A stretch of 64,000 nt of DNA, taken from positions 62,001-126,000 of the forward strand of contig NZ_NOIN01000015.1 in NCBI RefSeq assembly GCF_014596565.1, given 5' to 3'. The DNA comes from Pseudomonas sp. PSB18. GTDB lineage: Bacteria > Pseudomonadota > Gammaproteobacteria > Pseudomonadales > Pseudomonadaceae. Made by a program: the position numbers and the translations under genes. The notes below the pieces were generated by a model. It saw only the letters and a list, made by a program, of their open reading frames with translations, was not told where the DNA came from and did not search any database. Positions 35,359-48,041 of the stretch are shown piece by piece. The stretch's first letter is position 1; the number at the start of each line of letters is the position of its first letter.

Positions 35359-35444
35359 AACCACCTCCAAAAAAAACGGCGCTTCCCCGTCTTGAAGAAG
35401 CACCGTTTTCTAGCCAAGCGCAGCATCAAGAACCGCAACTACCC

Positions 35445-36637
<1,193 letters not shown>

Positions 36638-36722
36638 TTATCGGCACAAGCGTGTGCGGCGCGCAAAGCAAAGAGCAAGTTGAGTGAAGGTGTCCGGCTC
36701 GGTTCGTCATGGACGCAGGCGT

Positions 36723-37085
36723 TCAGCTGTCGAAGGCGTTCTGCAGCCAATTCAACTGATCGGCGTTGCTGTCGATGGCAACCACGTCGAAACGGCAGGG
36801 GTGATCGGCCCAGCGAGATTCGTTTTGCAGGAAGTACTGCGCGGCGAAAACCAGTTTCTGGCGCTTGCGCTCGTCGATGCTATCGAGCGCGCCACCCCAT
36901 TGGGTATTTTTTCTGTAGCGGACTTCGACGAATACTACTGTATCGCCGTCAAGCATGACCAGATCAAGCTCGCCGCGTTTACACAGCCAGTTCTGCGCCA
37001 CCAGGCGCAGGCCTTGCTGCTGGAGATGCGCGAGGGCCTGGCCCTCGGCATCCCGTCCGCTTTGCCGGCGTGATCGTTCGGGCAT
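36723..37085 (-). CDS. yraN: YraN family (UPF0102) endonuclease-like protein, 120 aa
   Basis: Small protein with the fold of Holliday-junction-resolvase-like nucleases; its role is unknown. The motif RSGRDAEGQALAHLQQQGLR then GELDLVMLDGDTVVFVEVRYR (the D...E-V-R core) is complete, and RFDVVAID follows. Start ATG at 37085 overlaps the lpoA stop by one base; longer frames upstream run inside lpoA and are rejected. A 109-bp gap separates it from gmhA. Confidence 0.92.
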   Translation of the reverse strand: MPERSRRQSGRDAEGQALAHLQQQGLRLVAQNWLCKRGELDLVMLDGDTVVFVEVRYRKNTQWGGALDSIDERKRQKLVFAAQYFLQNESRWADHPCRFDVVAIDSNADQLNWLQNAFDS

Positions 37086-38896
37086 CAGCGCTGGGTGTCC
37101 GGCAGGCGCTGTACCTGGCCGTTGACGAACTGGGCCCAAGGCAGTTGACGCTGAACCCGTTGGGACTGGGACACCGCCAGGCTGCCCGTCAGGCCTTCGA
37201 TGCGGCTGTCCGGCAGCGTCTTCAGCTGGCCCAGGCGCGGCGCCAGGCGATAGGCATCTGCCCCCATCGCATACAACCGGCCGAGGCTGCCGGCAGCTTG
37301 TGGCCACTGGGCAGTGACCTGCTTGCGCAGTGGGTCGTTGGCATCAAGCAACCACGGGGTTTCGCAGAAGCGAATACCGTTCATGTCGTTGTACTGGTTC
37401 TGATCGCCGCTGGCGCTGAACACCTGGGACGTCGCATAGACCGGCACGTCTCCAGCGTACTGGAAGTTCAGGGTCGGCTTGATTTGCTGGGCCTGCTGTG
37501 GGGTCGATGCCAGGAAGATGAACTCGATATCCTGGCGACGGGAAGGCTGGGCCGCGACCGTGGTGCCCACGGTGTTCTGCAGGCTCTTGGCGCGACCTTC
37601 GCTCTGACGCAGTTGGAACATGTCGGCGATCTGCTGGGCCAGTTGTACTGGCTGGTCGACACGCTCAATGGCGAGAATGGAACCGCCGGTCGCTTGCCAG
37701 TCCTGGCTGAAGGCTTTCAATACGCGATCACCCCATTCGCCTTTCGGCACCATGACCGCTGCGCGATGCAGGCCATCGGCGCGGGCGCGACGAGCGACTT
37801 CGCGGGCTTCATCCTCGGGTGCCAGGCCAAACTGGAACAGCTGGGGTGGGCCTTGCTCGCCTTCGCTGTAGTTCAATGCAAGGGTGGTGATCGGTAGCTG
37901 CGGGCGCGTGCTGATCTGCTTGACCAATGGTTTTTCCAGGGGACCAACCACCAGTTGCACGCCGTCGGCCTGGGCCTTGCGATAGAACTCGTCCATGGAG
38001 GTCAGGGTCGAGCTGTCGTAGAACTGGATGCTCGGTGGGTTCTGTCCGGCCTGCTGGGCCTGGTAGTGCGATGCCATGAAGCCTTCACGCAGCGCTTTGG
38101 CGACGGCGGCCAACTGGCCATTCTGCGGCAACAGCAGGGCGATCTTGCTCAGGGGCTGGCTCGCCAGTTCCTTGAGCTTGACCAGGGGTGTCGGCAGCTG
38201 GAGGGCGGCCGGATGCTTCGGGTTCTGTTCGCGCCAGTGGTCGATAGCCGCTTGCTGCTGTTCCAGGGTGCCGGCGGTTTTCACGGCGCGAGCCAGGCTC
38301 AGCCAGCCACCGAGGTCGTCGGTGGTGGTCGGTTGCAATTGATCGGTGGGCAACGAGGCAATCAGCGACCAGATCGCTTCGTGGTTTTTGGCCGCCGCTT
38401 CGTTTTCAAGCAGGGGCGCAATGAAAATGCGTTCCTTCGCGGCCGCCAGGGTCTGGCCATCGGCTTCGAGGGCGCGGGCACGGATGGTCCCGGTGCGGAC
38501 CTGCTGTTCCACCGGCATTTCGCTCAAGTGTTGCAGGCTTGGGTGGCTCAGGGCGGTCAGCGCTGCCTTGGGCTGATTGCGCGTCATTGCCAGTTCTGCC
38601 GCCAGGGTGCTGGCGAAAATCTGCTGGCCTGGCTTGAGCTGTTCCATCGGCACTTGTTGCAGGATCTGTGCGGACTGGCCGGCATTGCCCTGGCGGTAGG
38701 CCAGGTCTGCCGCGCTCAGGCGCAGCAGGGCGGCCTTTTCCGGTGTCTTGCTTTGGGCGGCCTGTTCGAGCAGTTGCTCGATACTGGCATCCGGGGTCCG
38801 AGGGAGTTCGCCAAGGCTGGACGAGGGCGAGCTGACGCAGGCCGCCAGAAGGGCGGCGAGGCAAAGGGCGGAGAGCAGCCGCAGGCAAGCGATCAT
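37085..38896 (-). CDS. lpoA: Penicillin-binding protein activator LpoA (LppC), 603 aa
   Basis: Outer-membrane lipoprotein that activates the peptidoglycan synthase PBP1a across the periplasm. Lipobox LLAAC with Cys20. The N-terminal half is TPR-like helices (AALLRLSAADLAYRQGNAGQ). The C-terminal half (about 250-590) has a periplasmic binding protein fold, opening SKIALLLPQNGQLAAVAKAL and including GPLEKPLVKQI and GMGADAYRLAPRL-like blocks. The start at 38896 follows AGGACATTTAC. It is divergent from rsmI. Confidence 0.93.
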   Translation of the reverse strand: MIACLRLLSALCLAALLAACVSSPSSSLGELPRTPDASIEQLLEQAAQSKTPEKAALLRLSAADLAYRQGNAGQSAQILQQVPMEQLKPGQQIFASTLAAELAMTRNQPKAALTALSHPSLQHLSEMPVEQQVRTGTIRARALEADGQTLAAAKERIFIAPLLENEAAAKNHEAIWSLIASLPTDQLQPTTTDDLGGWLSLARAVKTAGTLEQQQAAIDHWREQNPKHPAALQLPTPLVKLKELASQPLSKIALLLPQNGQLAAVAKALREGFMASHYQAQQAGQNPPSIQFYDSSTLTSMDEFYRKAQADGVQLVVGPLEKPLVKQISTRPQLPITTLALNYSEGEQGPPQLFQFGLAPEDEAREVARRARADGLHRAAVMVPKGEWGDRVLKAFSQDWQATGGSILAIERVDQPVQLAQQIADMFQLRQSEGRAKSLQNTVGTTVAAQPSRRQDIEFIFLASTPQQAQQIKPTLNFQYAGDVPVYATSQVFSASGDQNQYNDMNGIRFCETPWLLDANDPLRKQVTAQWPQAAGSLGRLYAMGADAYRLAPRLGQLKTLPDSRIEGLTGSLAVSQSQRVQRQLPWAQFVNGQVQRLPDTQR

Positions 38897-39094
38897 GTAA
38901 ATGTCCTGATACGAGATCAAATTAGCGTCGAATTGTACCCAAGCGCTGGCCGGGGCGCGATGTCAGTGGTGTGAATCGATCAATTTAGGTATTTCAAATG
39001 TTGCGGTGCAGCACAAAAGGTTGCCGGGCCCCGAACAGCCTACACGGTCACTACGCGCTACAATGGCGGTTTTACCGATTGTGAGGTGCGCGTT

Positions 39095-39967
39095 TTGACT
39101 GCTCCAGGTGCTTTGAATTCCGCTGCGGGCTCGCTTTATGTGGTGGCGACGCCCATCGGCAACCTGGACGACATCAGTGCGCGGGCGCTGAAGATCCTGC
39201 GGGAGGTCGCCCTGATCGCGGCGGAAGACACCCGTCATTCCCAGCGGCTGCTGCAGCATTTCGGCATCTCCACGCCGCTGGCCGCTTGCCACGAACATAA
39301 TGAGCGGGACGAGGGCAGTCGTTTCATCACGCGCCTGTTGGCGGGTGATAACGTCGCGCTGATCTCCGATGCGGGCACGCCGCTGATTTCCGACCCCGGC
39401 TACCACCTGGTGCGCCAGGCCCGCGCGGCGGGCATCAACGTGGTGCCGGTGCCTGGCGCCTGTGCCTTGATCGCGGCGTTGTCGGCGGCCGGCCTGCCAT
39501 CGGACCGCTTCATCTTCGAAGGCTTCCTGCCGGCCAAGGCCGTGGGGCGTCGGGCGCGCCTGGAGTCTATAAAGGAAGAGCCGCGCACGCTGATCTTCTA
39601 CGAGGCGCCGCACCGTATCCTCGAGTGCCTGCAAGATATGGAGCTGGTGTTCGGCCCCGAGCGTCCGGCGCTCCTGGCGCGTGAGCTGACCAAGACCTTC
39701 GAAACCCTCAAGGGATTGCCGCTGGCGCAGTTGCGAGCCTTCGTCGAAAGCGACAGCAACCAGCAGCGTGGCGAATGTGTCGTACTGGTGGCGGGTTGGA
39801 CCGCGCCGGAGAGTGAAGAGGCCGTCAGTAGCGAAGCGATGCGCATCCTGGATCTGCTGCTCGAGGAGATGCCGCTCAAGCGTGCGGCCGCCCTGGCTGC
39901 GCAAATCACCGGCGAGCGCAAGAACGTGCTGTATCAGGTCGCGCTGGACCGGCAGAAGACCCGGTAA
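39095..39967 (+). CDS. rsmI: 16S rRNA (cytidine1402-2'-O)-methyltransferase, 290 aa
   Basis: Tetrapyrrole-methylase-fold enzyme that methylates C1402 in the ribosomal P site, working with RsmH (also in this window). GSLYVVATPIGNLDDISARA at the start, EDTRHSQRLLQHFGI, ISDAGTPLISDPGYHLV and PGACALIAALSAAGLPSDRF are the standard blocks. The start appears to be TTG at 39095: GAGG (39083-39086) is eight bases upstream. A GTG at 39086 in frame is the alternative but lacks room for a ribosome-binding site. Confidence 0.92.
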   Translation: MTAPGALNSAAGSLYVVATPIGNLDDISARALKILREVALIAAEDTRHSQRLLQHFGISTPLAACHEHNERDEGSRFITRLLAGDNVALISDAGTPLISDPGYHLVRQARAAGINVVPVPGACALIAALSAAGLPSDRFIFEGFLPAKAVGRRARLESIKEEPRTLIFYEAPHRILECLQDMELVFGPERPALLARELTKTFETLKGLPLAQLRAFVESDSNQQRGECVVLVAGWTAPESEEAVSSEAMRILDLLLEEMPLKRAAALAAQITGERKNVLYQVALDRQKTR

Positions 39968-40003
39968 AACCGGACAGGCAACATGGCCAAAGGCTTTTAG
40001 CGC

Positions 40004-40032
40004 TTGTTCTTCAGGCGCTCTGCCGTTAACCT
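40004..40032 (+). promoter_or_regulatory. Putative promoter of rnpB
   Basis: TTGTTC (40004-40009), 17 bp, TAACCT (40027-40032). It would start RNA near 40040, which agrees with the 5' end of the RNase P RNA inferred from its closing stem. Confidence 0.55.
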
Positions 40033-40040
40033 TCGCGGCG

Positions 40041-40393
40041 GAGAGTCGATCGGACAGTCGCTGCCCTCTATGAGAATTGGAGGGGGGAGGAAAGTCCGGG
40101 CTCCATAGGGCGAAGTGCCAGGTAATGCCTGGGAGGCGTGAGCCTACGGAAAGTGCCACAGAAAATAACCGCCTAAGCGTTTCGGCGCCGGTAAGGGTGA
40201 AAAGGTGCGGTAAGAGCGCACCGCACGGCTGGCAACAGTTCGTGGCTAGGTAAACCCCACTTGGAGCAAGACCAAATAGGGTCCCAAGGCGTGGCCCGCG
40301 CTGGGACCGGGTAGGTTGCTAAAGATGTCCAGTGATGGCCATCGTAGACGAATGACTGTTCAAGACAGAACCCGGCTTACAGATCGACTCTCC
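40041..40393 (+). ncRNA. rnpB: RNase P RNA (M1 RNA), bacterial class A
   Basis: Catalytic RNA that trims tRNA 5' ends. The closing stem is GAGAGTCGAT at the 5' end with ATCGACTCTC at the 3' end. The universally conserved GAGGAAAGTCCGGGCTCC lies near 40085-40103. GTGCCACAGAAAATAACCGCC, CGGTAAGGGTGAAAAGGTGCGGTA and GGTAAACCCCACTTGGAGCA match the core of proteobacterial rnpB, and CAGAACCCGGCTTACAG closes it. It is about 353 nt long and lies between rsmI and mraZ, as in P. aeruginosa. Confidence 0.97.
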
Positions 40394-40598
40394 ACCTTTT
40401 CCCTTCCTGCCGAAATCACTGGCAGACGCATTTCCTAAGACCAAAAAAATCTTACTCTTAACAAATCACTTTAACTTGTGAGCGCAGCTTCCTGTGGTTG
40501 CTCGGGTTGAGGTGAAAAATCCTACGTCAGATTCTTGTTGGCCCTCCTAAAACGCTCCTAAATCTCCGATCTATAAGGCTTTTCCTTCAATCCGCGCC
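40394..40598. other. 205-bp spacer between rnpB and the mra promoter
   Basis: AT-rich relative to its surroundings. It contains a weak T-rich stretch after rnpB (CCTTTTCCCTTCC) that may end that transcript. No gene or repeat is seen. Confidence 0.5.
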
Positions 40599-40628
40599 TT
40601 GACGGTGCGGTAGGCGCATTCCTATAGT
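40599..40628 (+). promoter_or_regulatory. Putative sigma70 promoter of the mra/dcw cluster (Pmra)
   Basis: TTGACG (40599-40604), an 18-bp spacer and TATAGT (40623-40628). Transcription would begin near 40635, at the first AGTGG repeat, leaving a leader of about 68 nt before mraZ. Confidence 0.75.
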
Positions 40629-40635
40629 GTGCGCG

Positions 40636-40660
40636 AGTGGAGGAAAGTGGCATGAAGTGG
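40636..40660 (+). promoter_or_regulatory. MraZ operator: three AGTGG repeats at exact 10-bp spacing
   Basis: AGTGG at 40636, 40646 and 40656, the last two within AAAGTGG and GAAGTGGG. MraZ is known to bind arrays of such boxes spaced by one helical turn just downstream of its own promoter. Position across the likely start site fits autorepression. Confidence 0.8.
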
Positions 40661-40702
40661 GTTTTTTGGACGTAAAACGCTAGATTTTGGAGAAACGCTG
40701 AC

Positions 40703-41158
40703 GTGTTTCGCGGAGCCAACGCTATCAGTCTCGATGCAAAGGGCCGTCTCGCCATGCCGAGCCGGTACCGTGACGAGCTCGTTTCGCGTAGTTCCGGTCA
40801 GTTGATCGTCACGATCGATGCCGTTGACCCTTGTCTATGTGTCTACCCGTTGGATGAATGGGAAATCATCGAAACCAAACTGCGCGCACTGCCTTCGCTG
40901 CGTGAAGAAAACCGCCGGCTGCAACGTTTGCTGATCGGTAATGCCGTCGACCTGGAGCTCGATGGCAGCGGTCGTTTCCTGGTTCCACCGCGCCTGCGCG
41001 AGTACGCCAAGCTGGACAAGCGCGCGATGCTGGTGGGCCAACTGAACAAGTTCCAATTGTGGGACGAAGATGCCTGGAATGCGGTTTCCGCCGCCGACCT
41101 CGCTGCTATTCAACAACCGGGCGCCATGCCCGATGAACTGCGTGATCTGATCCTGTGA
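40703..41158 (+). CDS. mraZ: Transcriptional regulator MraZ, 151 aa
   Basis: AbrB/MazE-fold DNA-binding protein that autoregulates the dcw cluster. It has two tandem SpoVT-AbrB-like repeats: [20 protein letters not shown] (about 1-22) and [20 protein letters not shown] (about 77-96), each with the DxxGR signature. Starts with GTG at 40703, after TTGGAGAAACGCTGAC. Its stop overlaps the rsmH start (GTGA). Its likely binding boxes are present upstream. Confidence 0.96.
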   Translation: MFRGANAISLDAKGRLAMPSRYRDELVSRSSGQLIVTIDAVDPCLCVYPLDEWEIIETKLRALPSLREENRRLQRLLIGNAVDLELDGSGRFLVPPRLREYAKLDKRAMLVGQLNKFQLWDEDAWNAVSAADLAAIQQPGAMPDELRDLIL

Positions 41159-42098
41159 CTATAAATAGCGGCTTTAACCACATCACCGTACTGCTTGACG
41201 AGGCCGTCGAGGCCCTCGCCGTACGTCCTGATGGCTGCTATCTGGACGGCACGTTCGGGCGCGGTGGGCACAGCCGGCTGATTCTCAGCCAGCTCGGGCC
41301 GGATGGCCGGCTGCTGGGATTCGACAAGGATCCTCAAGCGATTGCCACCGGGCAAGCGCTGGCGGCCGAAGACGGCCGCTTTGTCATTGTGCAGCGCAGC
41401 TTTGCGGAGCTGGGTTCGGAGGTCGCCGAGCGGGGCCTGGCCGGCAAGGTCAACGGGATCCTGCTCGACCTGGGTGTCTCTTCGCCACAACTGGACGATC
41501 CTGAGCGCGGTTTCAGTTTCCTCAATGATGGCCCGCTGGACATGCGCATGGATCCGTCTCGCGGAATCAGCGCCGCCGAATTCGTCAACACCGCGCCGGT
41601 GGAGGAAATCGCCCGTGTCTTCAAGGAGTACGGCGAAGAGCGTTTCTCCGGACGCATGGCGCGCGCCGTTGTGGAGCGCCGTGACATCAAGCCATTCGAG
41701 CGCACCGGCGACCTGGCCGAAGTGCTGAAAGTCGCCAACCCGGCGTGGGAGAAGGGCAAGAACCCGGCGACCCGAGCCTTCCAGGGATTGCGCATCCACG
41801 TCAATAACGAACTGGGCGACCTCGAGGCCGGCCTTGAAGCCGCCCTGGAAGTGCTGGAGATCGGCGGTCGCCTGGTGGTGATCAGCTTCCATTCCCTGGA
41901 AGACCGCATCGTCAAGCTGTTCATGCGCAAGCTCACCAAGGGCGAGGCCGACAACCTGCCGCGCAACCTGCCGGTGCGTTTCGAGGCCTTCGTGCCGAAA
42001 ATCAAGATCCATGGCAAGGCGCAGTTTGCCTCCGAGGCGGAGCTCAAGGCCAATCCCCGGGCCCGTAGCGCCGTCATGCGTGTTGCGGAGAAGTTGCG

Positions 42099-42102
<4 letters not shown>
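41155..42102 (+). CDS. rsmH: 16S rRNA (cytosine1402-N4)-methyltransferase RsmH, 315 aa
   Basis: SAM-dependent enzyme methylating N4 of C1402, next to the site modified by Rsm[21 protein letters not shown] and [11 protein letters not shown] (SAM loop) open the protein; [20 protein letters not shown] and [13 protein letters not shown] are the other family blocks. GTG start at 41155 overlapping mraZ. Ends [12 protein letters not shown], and its stop overlaps the ftsL GTG by four bases. Confidence 0.96.
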
Positions 42103-44130
<2,028 letters not shown>

Positions 44131-44131
<1 letters not shown>

Positions 44132-45594
44132 TGTCCCTGAGCCTGAACAAGATTTTTGCCCACGCCGGTCACGATCTGCTGATTCGCGAACTGGCCCTGG
44201 ACAGCCGCAACGTCCGCGCCGGGGACCTGTTCCTGGCCGTGCCGGGCGGACGGTACGACGGCCGCGCCCACATTGCCGATGCCTTGCAGCGCGGCGCGGC
44301 TGCCGTGGCGTATGAAGTGGAAGGCGCGACTGTGCTGCCGATCACCGATGTGCCGCTGATTCCGGTCAAGGGCCTTGCGGCGCAGCTATCGGACATCGCC
44401 GGGCGCTTTTATGGCGAGCCGAGCCGTCACCTGAACCTGATTGGCGTGACCGGTACCAACGGCAAGACCAGCGTCACCCAACTGGTGGCCCAGGCGCTGG
44501 ACCTGCTGGGGCAGCATTGCGGCATTGTCGGAACGCTGGGCAACGGCTTCCACGGTGCACTGGTGAGCGGCCTGCACACCACGCCAAACCCGATTGCCGT
44601 GCAGGCGACCTTGGCCGACCTGAAAAAGGCCGGCGCCAAGGCGGTTGCGATGGAAGTTTCCTCTCATGGCCTGGACCAGGGGCGCGTTACCGCCCTGGCG
44701 TTCGACATTGCCGTATTGACCAATCTGTCCCGGGATCACCTGGACTATCACGGCACCATGCAGGCCTATGGCGAAGCCAAGGCCAAGCTGTTTGCCTGGA
44801 ACAACCTGAAGTGCCGGGTCATCAACCTCGACGATGAGTTCGGCCGGCAATTGGCGGCCAAACAGGCCGAGTCCCGGTTGATCACCTACAGCCTGGAAGA
44901 TGCCAGCGCGCACCTTTATATACGCCAGGCGCAATTCGACGACGAGGGCGTGCGAGCCACGCTGGTCACGCCGCAGGGCGAGCACCATCTGCGCAGCACC
45001 TTGCTGGGGCGCTTCAACCTGAGCAATGTATTGGCCGCCATCGGCGCCTTGCTGGGGCTGGACTACGCGCTGGATGAAATCCTCAAGGTCCTGCCGAAGC
45101 TCGAAGGCCCGGCCGGTCGCATGCAGCGCCTGGGTGGCGGTACTCAACCGCTGGTGGTGGTTGATTACGCCCACACCCCCGACGCCCTTGAAAAAGTCCT
45201 GATGGCCCTGCGGCCTCACGCCAAAGGCAAACTGCTTTGCCTGTTCGGCTGCGGCGGCGACCGTGATCGCGGCAAGCGCCCGCTGATGGCCGAGGTGGTG
45301 GAGCGGTTGGCCGATGGCGTACTCGTCACCGACGACAACCCACGCAGCGAAGACCCGATGCAGATTTTCGATGACATCCGTGCCGGATTTTCGGCGGCGG
45401 ACAAGGTGACCTTCGTGGCGGGTCGCGGCCAGGCGATTGCCCAGTTGATCGCCAGCGCTTCGGCGGACGATGTGGTCGTCCTGGCTGGCAAGGGGCACGA
45501 GGATTACCAGGAAATCAACGGCGTGCGCCATGACTTCTCCGATCTGGTCGAGGCCGATCACGCCTTGACCGCCTGGGAGGTGGCCCATGCTTAA
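44131..45594 (+). CDS. murE: UDP-MurNAc-L-Ala-D-Glu:meso-diaminopimelate ligase, 487 aa
   Basis: Adds meso-diaminopimelate to the growing muropeptide, using ATP. N-terminal UDP-binding domain (ELALDSRNVRAGDLFLAVPG), ATP loop GVTGTNGKTSVTQ (about 107-119), and the DDNPRSEDP motif (about 405-413) whose DNPR tetrad specifies diaminopimelate over lysine. ATG at 44131 overlaps the ftsI stop; its end overlaps murF by eight bases. Confidence 0.97.
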
Positions 45595-46954
45595 AGCCTT
45601 GAAACTCAGCGAGCTGACCAGCGCCCTGAATGCGCGACTCATCGCGGCGGACGCCCGTTTCGACGGCGTCAGCATCGACAGCCGGGCCATTGCCCCGGGA
45701 CAACTGTTCGTCGCCTTGGCCGGGCCGCGTTTTGACGGCCACGATTACCTGAATGACGTGGCGGCCAAAGGTGCGGTCGCGGCATTGGTCGAGCGCGAAG
45801 TCACCAACAGTGCGCTGCCACAACTGCTGGTTGGCGATACCCGCCAGGCCCTGGGCCAGCTCGGCGCACTGAACCGTGCGGCATTCGGCAATCCGGTCGC
45901 GGCCATCACCGGTTCCAGCGGCAAGACCACGGTCAAGGAAATGCTCGCCAGCATTCTGCGTACCCGTGGTCCGGTGCTGGCGACTCGGGGCAACCTGAAC
46001 AATGACCTCGGCGTACCGTTGACCCTGCTCGAACTGGCGCCGGAGCACAGCGCGGCCGTCATCGAGCTGGGTGCCTCGCGGCTGGGCGAGATTGCCTACA
46101 CCGTGGGCATGACCAAGCCTCACGTCGCCGTGCTCAACAACGCCGGGACCGCCCATGTCGGCGAGTTCGGCGGCCCGGAAAAAATCGTCGAGGCCAAGGG
46201 TGAAATCATCGAAGGGCTGGAAGCCGATGGCGTCGCCGTATTGAATCTCGACGACAAGGCGTTCGACATCTGGAAGACGCGGGCGGGTGAGCGCAAGGTG
46301 CTGACGTTTGCCCTGAGCAACCTCGCCGCGAACTTCTACGCCAGCGACCTGGACCGCGATGCCCGTGGTTGCCCGGCCTTCAACCTGCACAGTCCCGACG
46401 GTTCGGAGCGGGTCCAGTTGAACCTGCTCGGCACCCATAACGTCGCCAATGCCCTGGCTGCCGCCGCTGCCGCCCATGCGCTGGGCGTGTCCCTGCCGGG
46501 CATCGTCGCAGGCTTGAACGCCGTGCAACCGGTCAAGGGGCGCACGGTTGCGCAACTGGCCAGCAACGGCATGCGAGTGATCGACGACACCTACAATGCC
46601 AACCCGACGTCCATGTGCGCGGCGGTGGATATCCTCGCCGGTTTCTCCGGCCGCACCGTGCTGGTGCTGGGAGACATCGGCGAATTGGGGGATTGGGCGC
46701 AACAGGGGCACCACGATGTCGGTGCCTATGCCCGTGGCAAAGTCGATGCGCTGTATGCCGTCGGCCCGCTGATGGCCCATGCCGTCGCCGCGTTCGGCGA
46801 ACACGCACAGCATTTCACCACTCAGGCCGACCTGATCCAGGCCCTGGGTGCCGAGCAGGACCCGAACACCACCTTATTGATCAAGGGCTCTCGTAGCGCA
46901 GCGATGGAAAACATCGTCGCAGCGCTGTGCGGCACCCGTACGGAGAAACATTGA
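45587..46954 (+). CDS. murF: UDP-MurNAc-tripeptide:D-Ala-D-Ala ligase, 455 aa
   Basis: Completes the UDP-MurNAc-pentapeptide. [14 protein letters not shown] (about 106-119) is the ATP loop; [13 protein letters not shown] and [15 protein letters not shown] follow. The C-terminal domain has [12 protein letters not shown] and [10 protein letters not shown], both typical of MurF rather than MurE. Overlaps murE at the start and mraY at the end. Confidence 0.97.
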   Translation: MLKALKLSELTSALNARLIAADARFDGVSIDSRAIAPGQLFVALAGPRFDGHDYLNDVAAKGAVAALVEREVTNSALPQLLVGDTRQALGQLGALNRAAFGNPVAAITGSSGKTTVKEMLASILRTRGPVLATRGNLNNDLGVPLTLLELAPEHSAAVIELGASRLGEIAYTVGMTKPHVAVLNNAGTAHVGEFGGPEKIVEAKGEIIEGLEADGVAVLNLDDKAFDIWKTRAGERKVLTFALSNLAANFYASDLDRDARGCPAFNLHSPDGSERVQLNLLGTHNVANALAAAAAAHALGVSLPGIVAGLNAVQPVKGRTVAQLASNGMRVIDDTYNANPTSMCAAVDILAGFSGRTVLVLGDIGELGDWAQQGHHDVGAYARGKVDALYAVGPLMAHAVAAFGEHAQHFTTQADLIQALGAEQDPNTTLLIKGSRSAAMENIVAALCGTRTEKH

Positions 46955-48036
46955 TGCTGCTGCTGCTAGCGGAGTACCTGCAACAGTTCTACAAAGGCTT
47001 CGCGGTCTTCCAATACCTGACCCTGCGCGGGATCCTGGGTGTGCTGACCGCGTTGTCGTTGTCGCTGTTCCTGGGCCCGTGGATGATCCGCACCCTGCAG
47101 AACCTGCAAATCGGCCAGTCGGTGCGTAACGACGGGCCGCAGTCGCATCTGTCCAAATCCGGCACCCCGACCATGGGCGGCGCGTTGATCCTGTCGTCCA
47201 TCGGCGTCAGCACCTTGCTCTGGGCCGACCTGGCGAACCGCTATGTCTGGACCGTGCTGCTGGTAACCCTGTTGTTCGGCGCCATCGGCTGGGTCGACGA
47301 CTACCGCAAGGTCATCGAGAAGAACTCCCGTGGGCTGCCGAGCCGCTGGAAGTATTTCTGGCAGTCGGTGTTCGGCCTGGGCGCGGCGATCTTCCTTTAT
47401 ATGACCGCCGCTTCGCCGGTGGAAACCACCCTGATCCTGCCGATGCTCAAGGACTACAGCATTCCGCTGGGCGCAGGCTTCGTCGTGCTGACCTACCTGG
47501 TGATCGTCGGTTCGAGCAACGCGGTCAACCTCACGGACGGCCTCGACGGCCTGGCGATCATGCCAACGGTCATGGTCGGCGGCGCGCTGGGGATCTTCTG
47601 CTACCTGTCGGGCAACGTGAAATTCGCCGAATACCTGCTGATCCCCTACGTGCCTGGGGCGGGTGAGCTGATCGTGTTCTGCGGCGCATTGATCGGCGCC
47701 GGCCTGGGTTTCCTCTGGTTCAACACCTATCCGGCCCAGGTCTTCATGGGTGACGTCGGCGCGCTGGCGCTGGGCGCCGCCCTGGGCACCATCGCCGTCA
47801 TCGTTCGCCAGGAAATCGTCCTGTTCATCATGGGCGGCGTGTTCGTGATGGAGACCCTGTCAGTGGTCATTCAGGTTGCATCCTTTAAATTGACCGGCCG
47901 CCGCGTATTCCGCATGGCGCCGATCCACCACCATTTTGAACTCAAGGGCTGGCCGGAGCCGCGCGTGATCGTCCGTTTCTGGATCATCACCGTGATTCTG
48001 GTGCTGATCGGCCTTGCCACCCTGAAGCTGAGGTAG
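46954..48036 (+). CDS. mraY: Phospho-MurNAc-pentapeptide transferase MraY, 360 aa
   Basis: Ten-helix membrane enzyme that loads phospho-MurNAc-pentapeptide onto undecaprenyl phosphate to make lipid [39 protein letters not shown] (catalytic Asp pair), [14 protein letters not shown] and [20 protein letters not shown] are the family blocks. ATG at 46954 overlaps the murF stop; the longer frame lies within murF. Confidence 0.97.
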   Translation: MLLLLAEYLQQFYKGFAVFQYLTLRGILGVLTALSLSLFLGPWMIRTLQNLQIGQSVRNDGPQSHLSKSGTPTMGGALILSSIGVSTLLWADLANRYVWTVLLVTLLFGAIGWVDDYRKVIEKNSRGLPSRWKYFWQSVFGLGAAIFLYMTAASPVETTLILPMLKDYSIPLGAGFVVLTYLVIVGSSNAVNLTDGLDGLAIMPTVMVGGALGIFCYLSGNVKFAEYLLIPYVPGAGELIVFCGALIGAGLGFLWFNTYPAQVFMGDVGALALGAALGTIAVIVRQEIVLFIMGGVFVMETLSVVIQVASFKLTGRRVFRMAPIHHHFELKGWPEPRVIVRFWIITVILVLIGLATLKLR

Positions 48037-48041
48037 AACGA

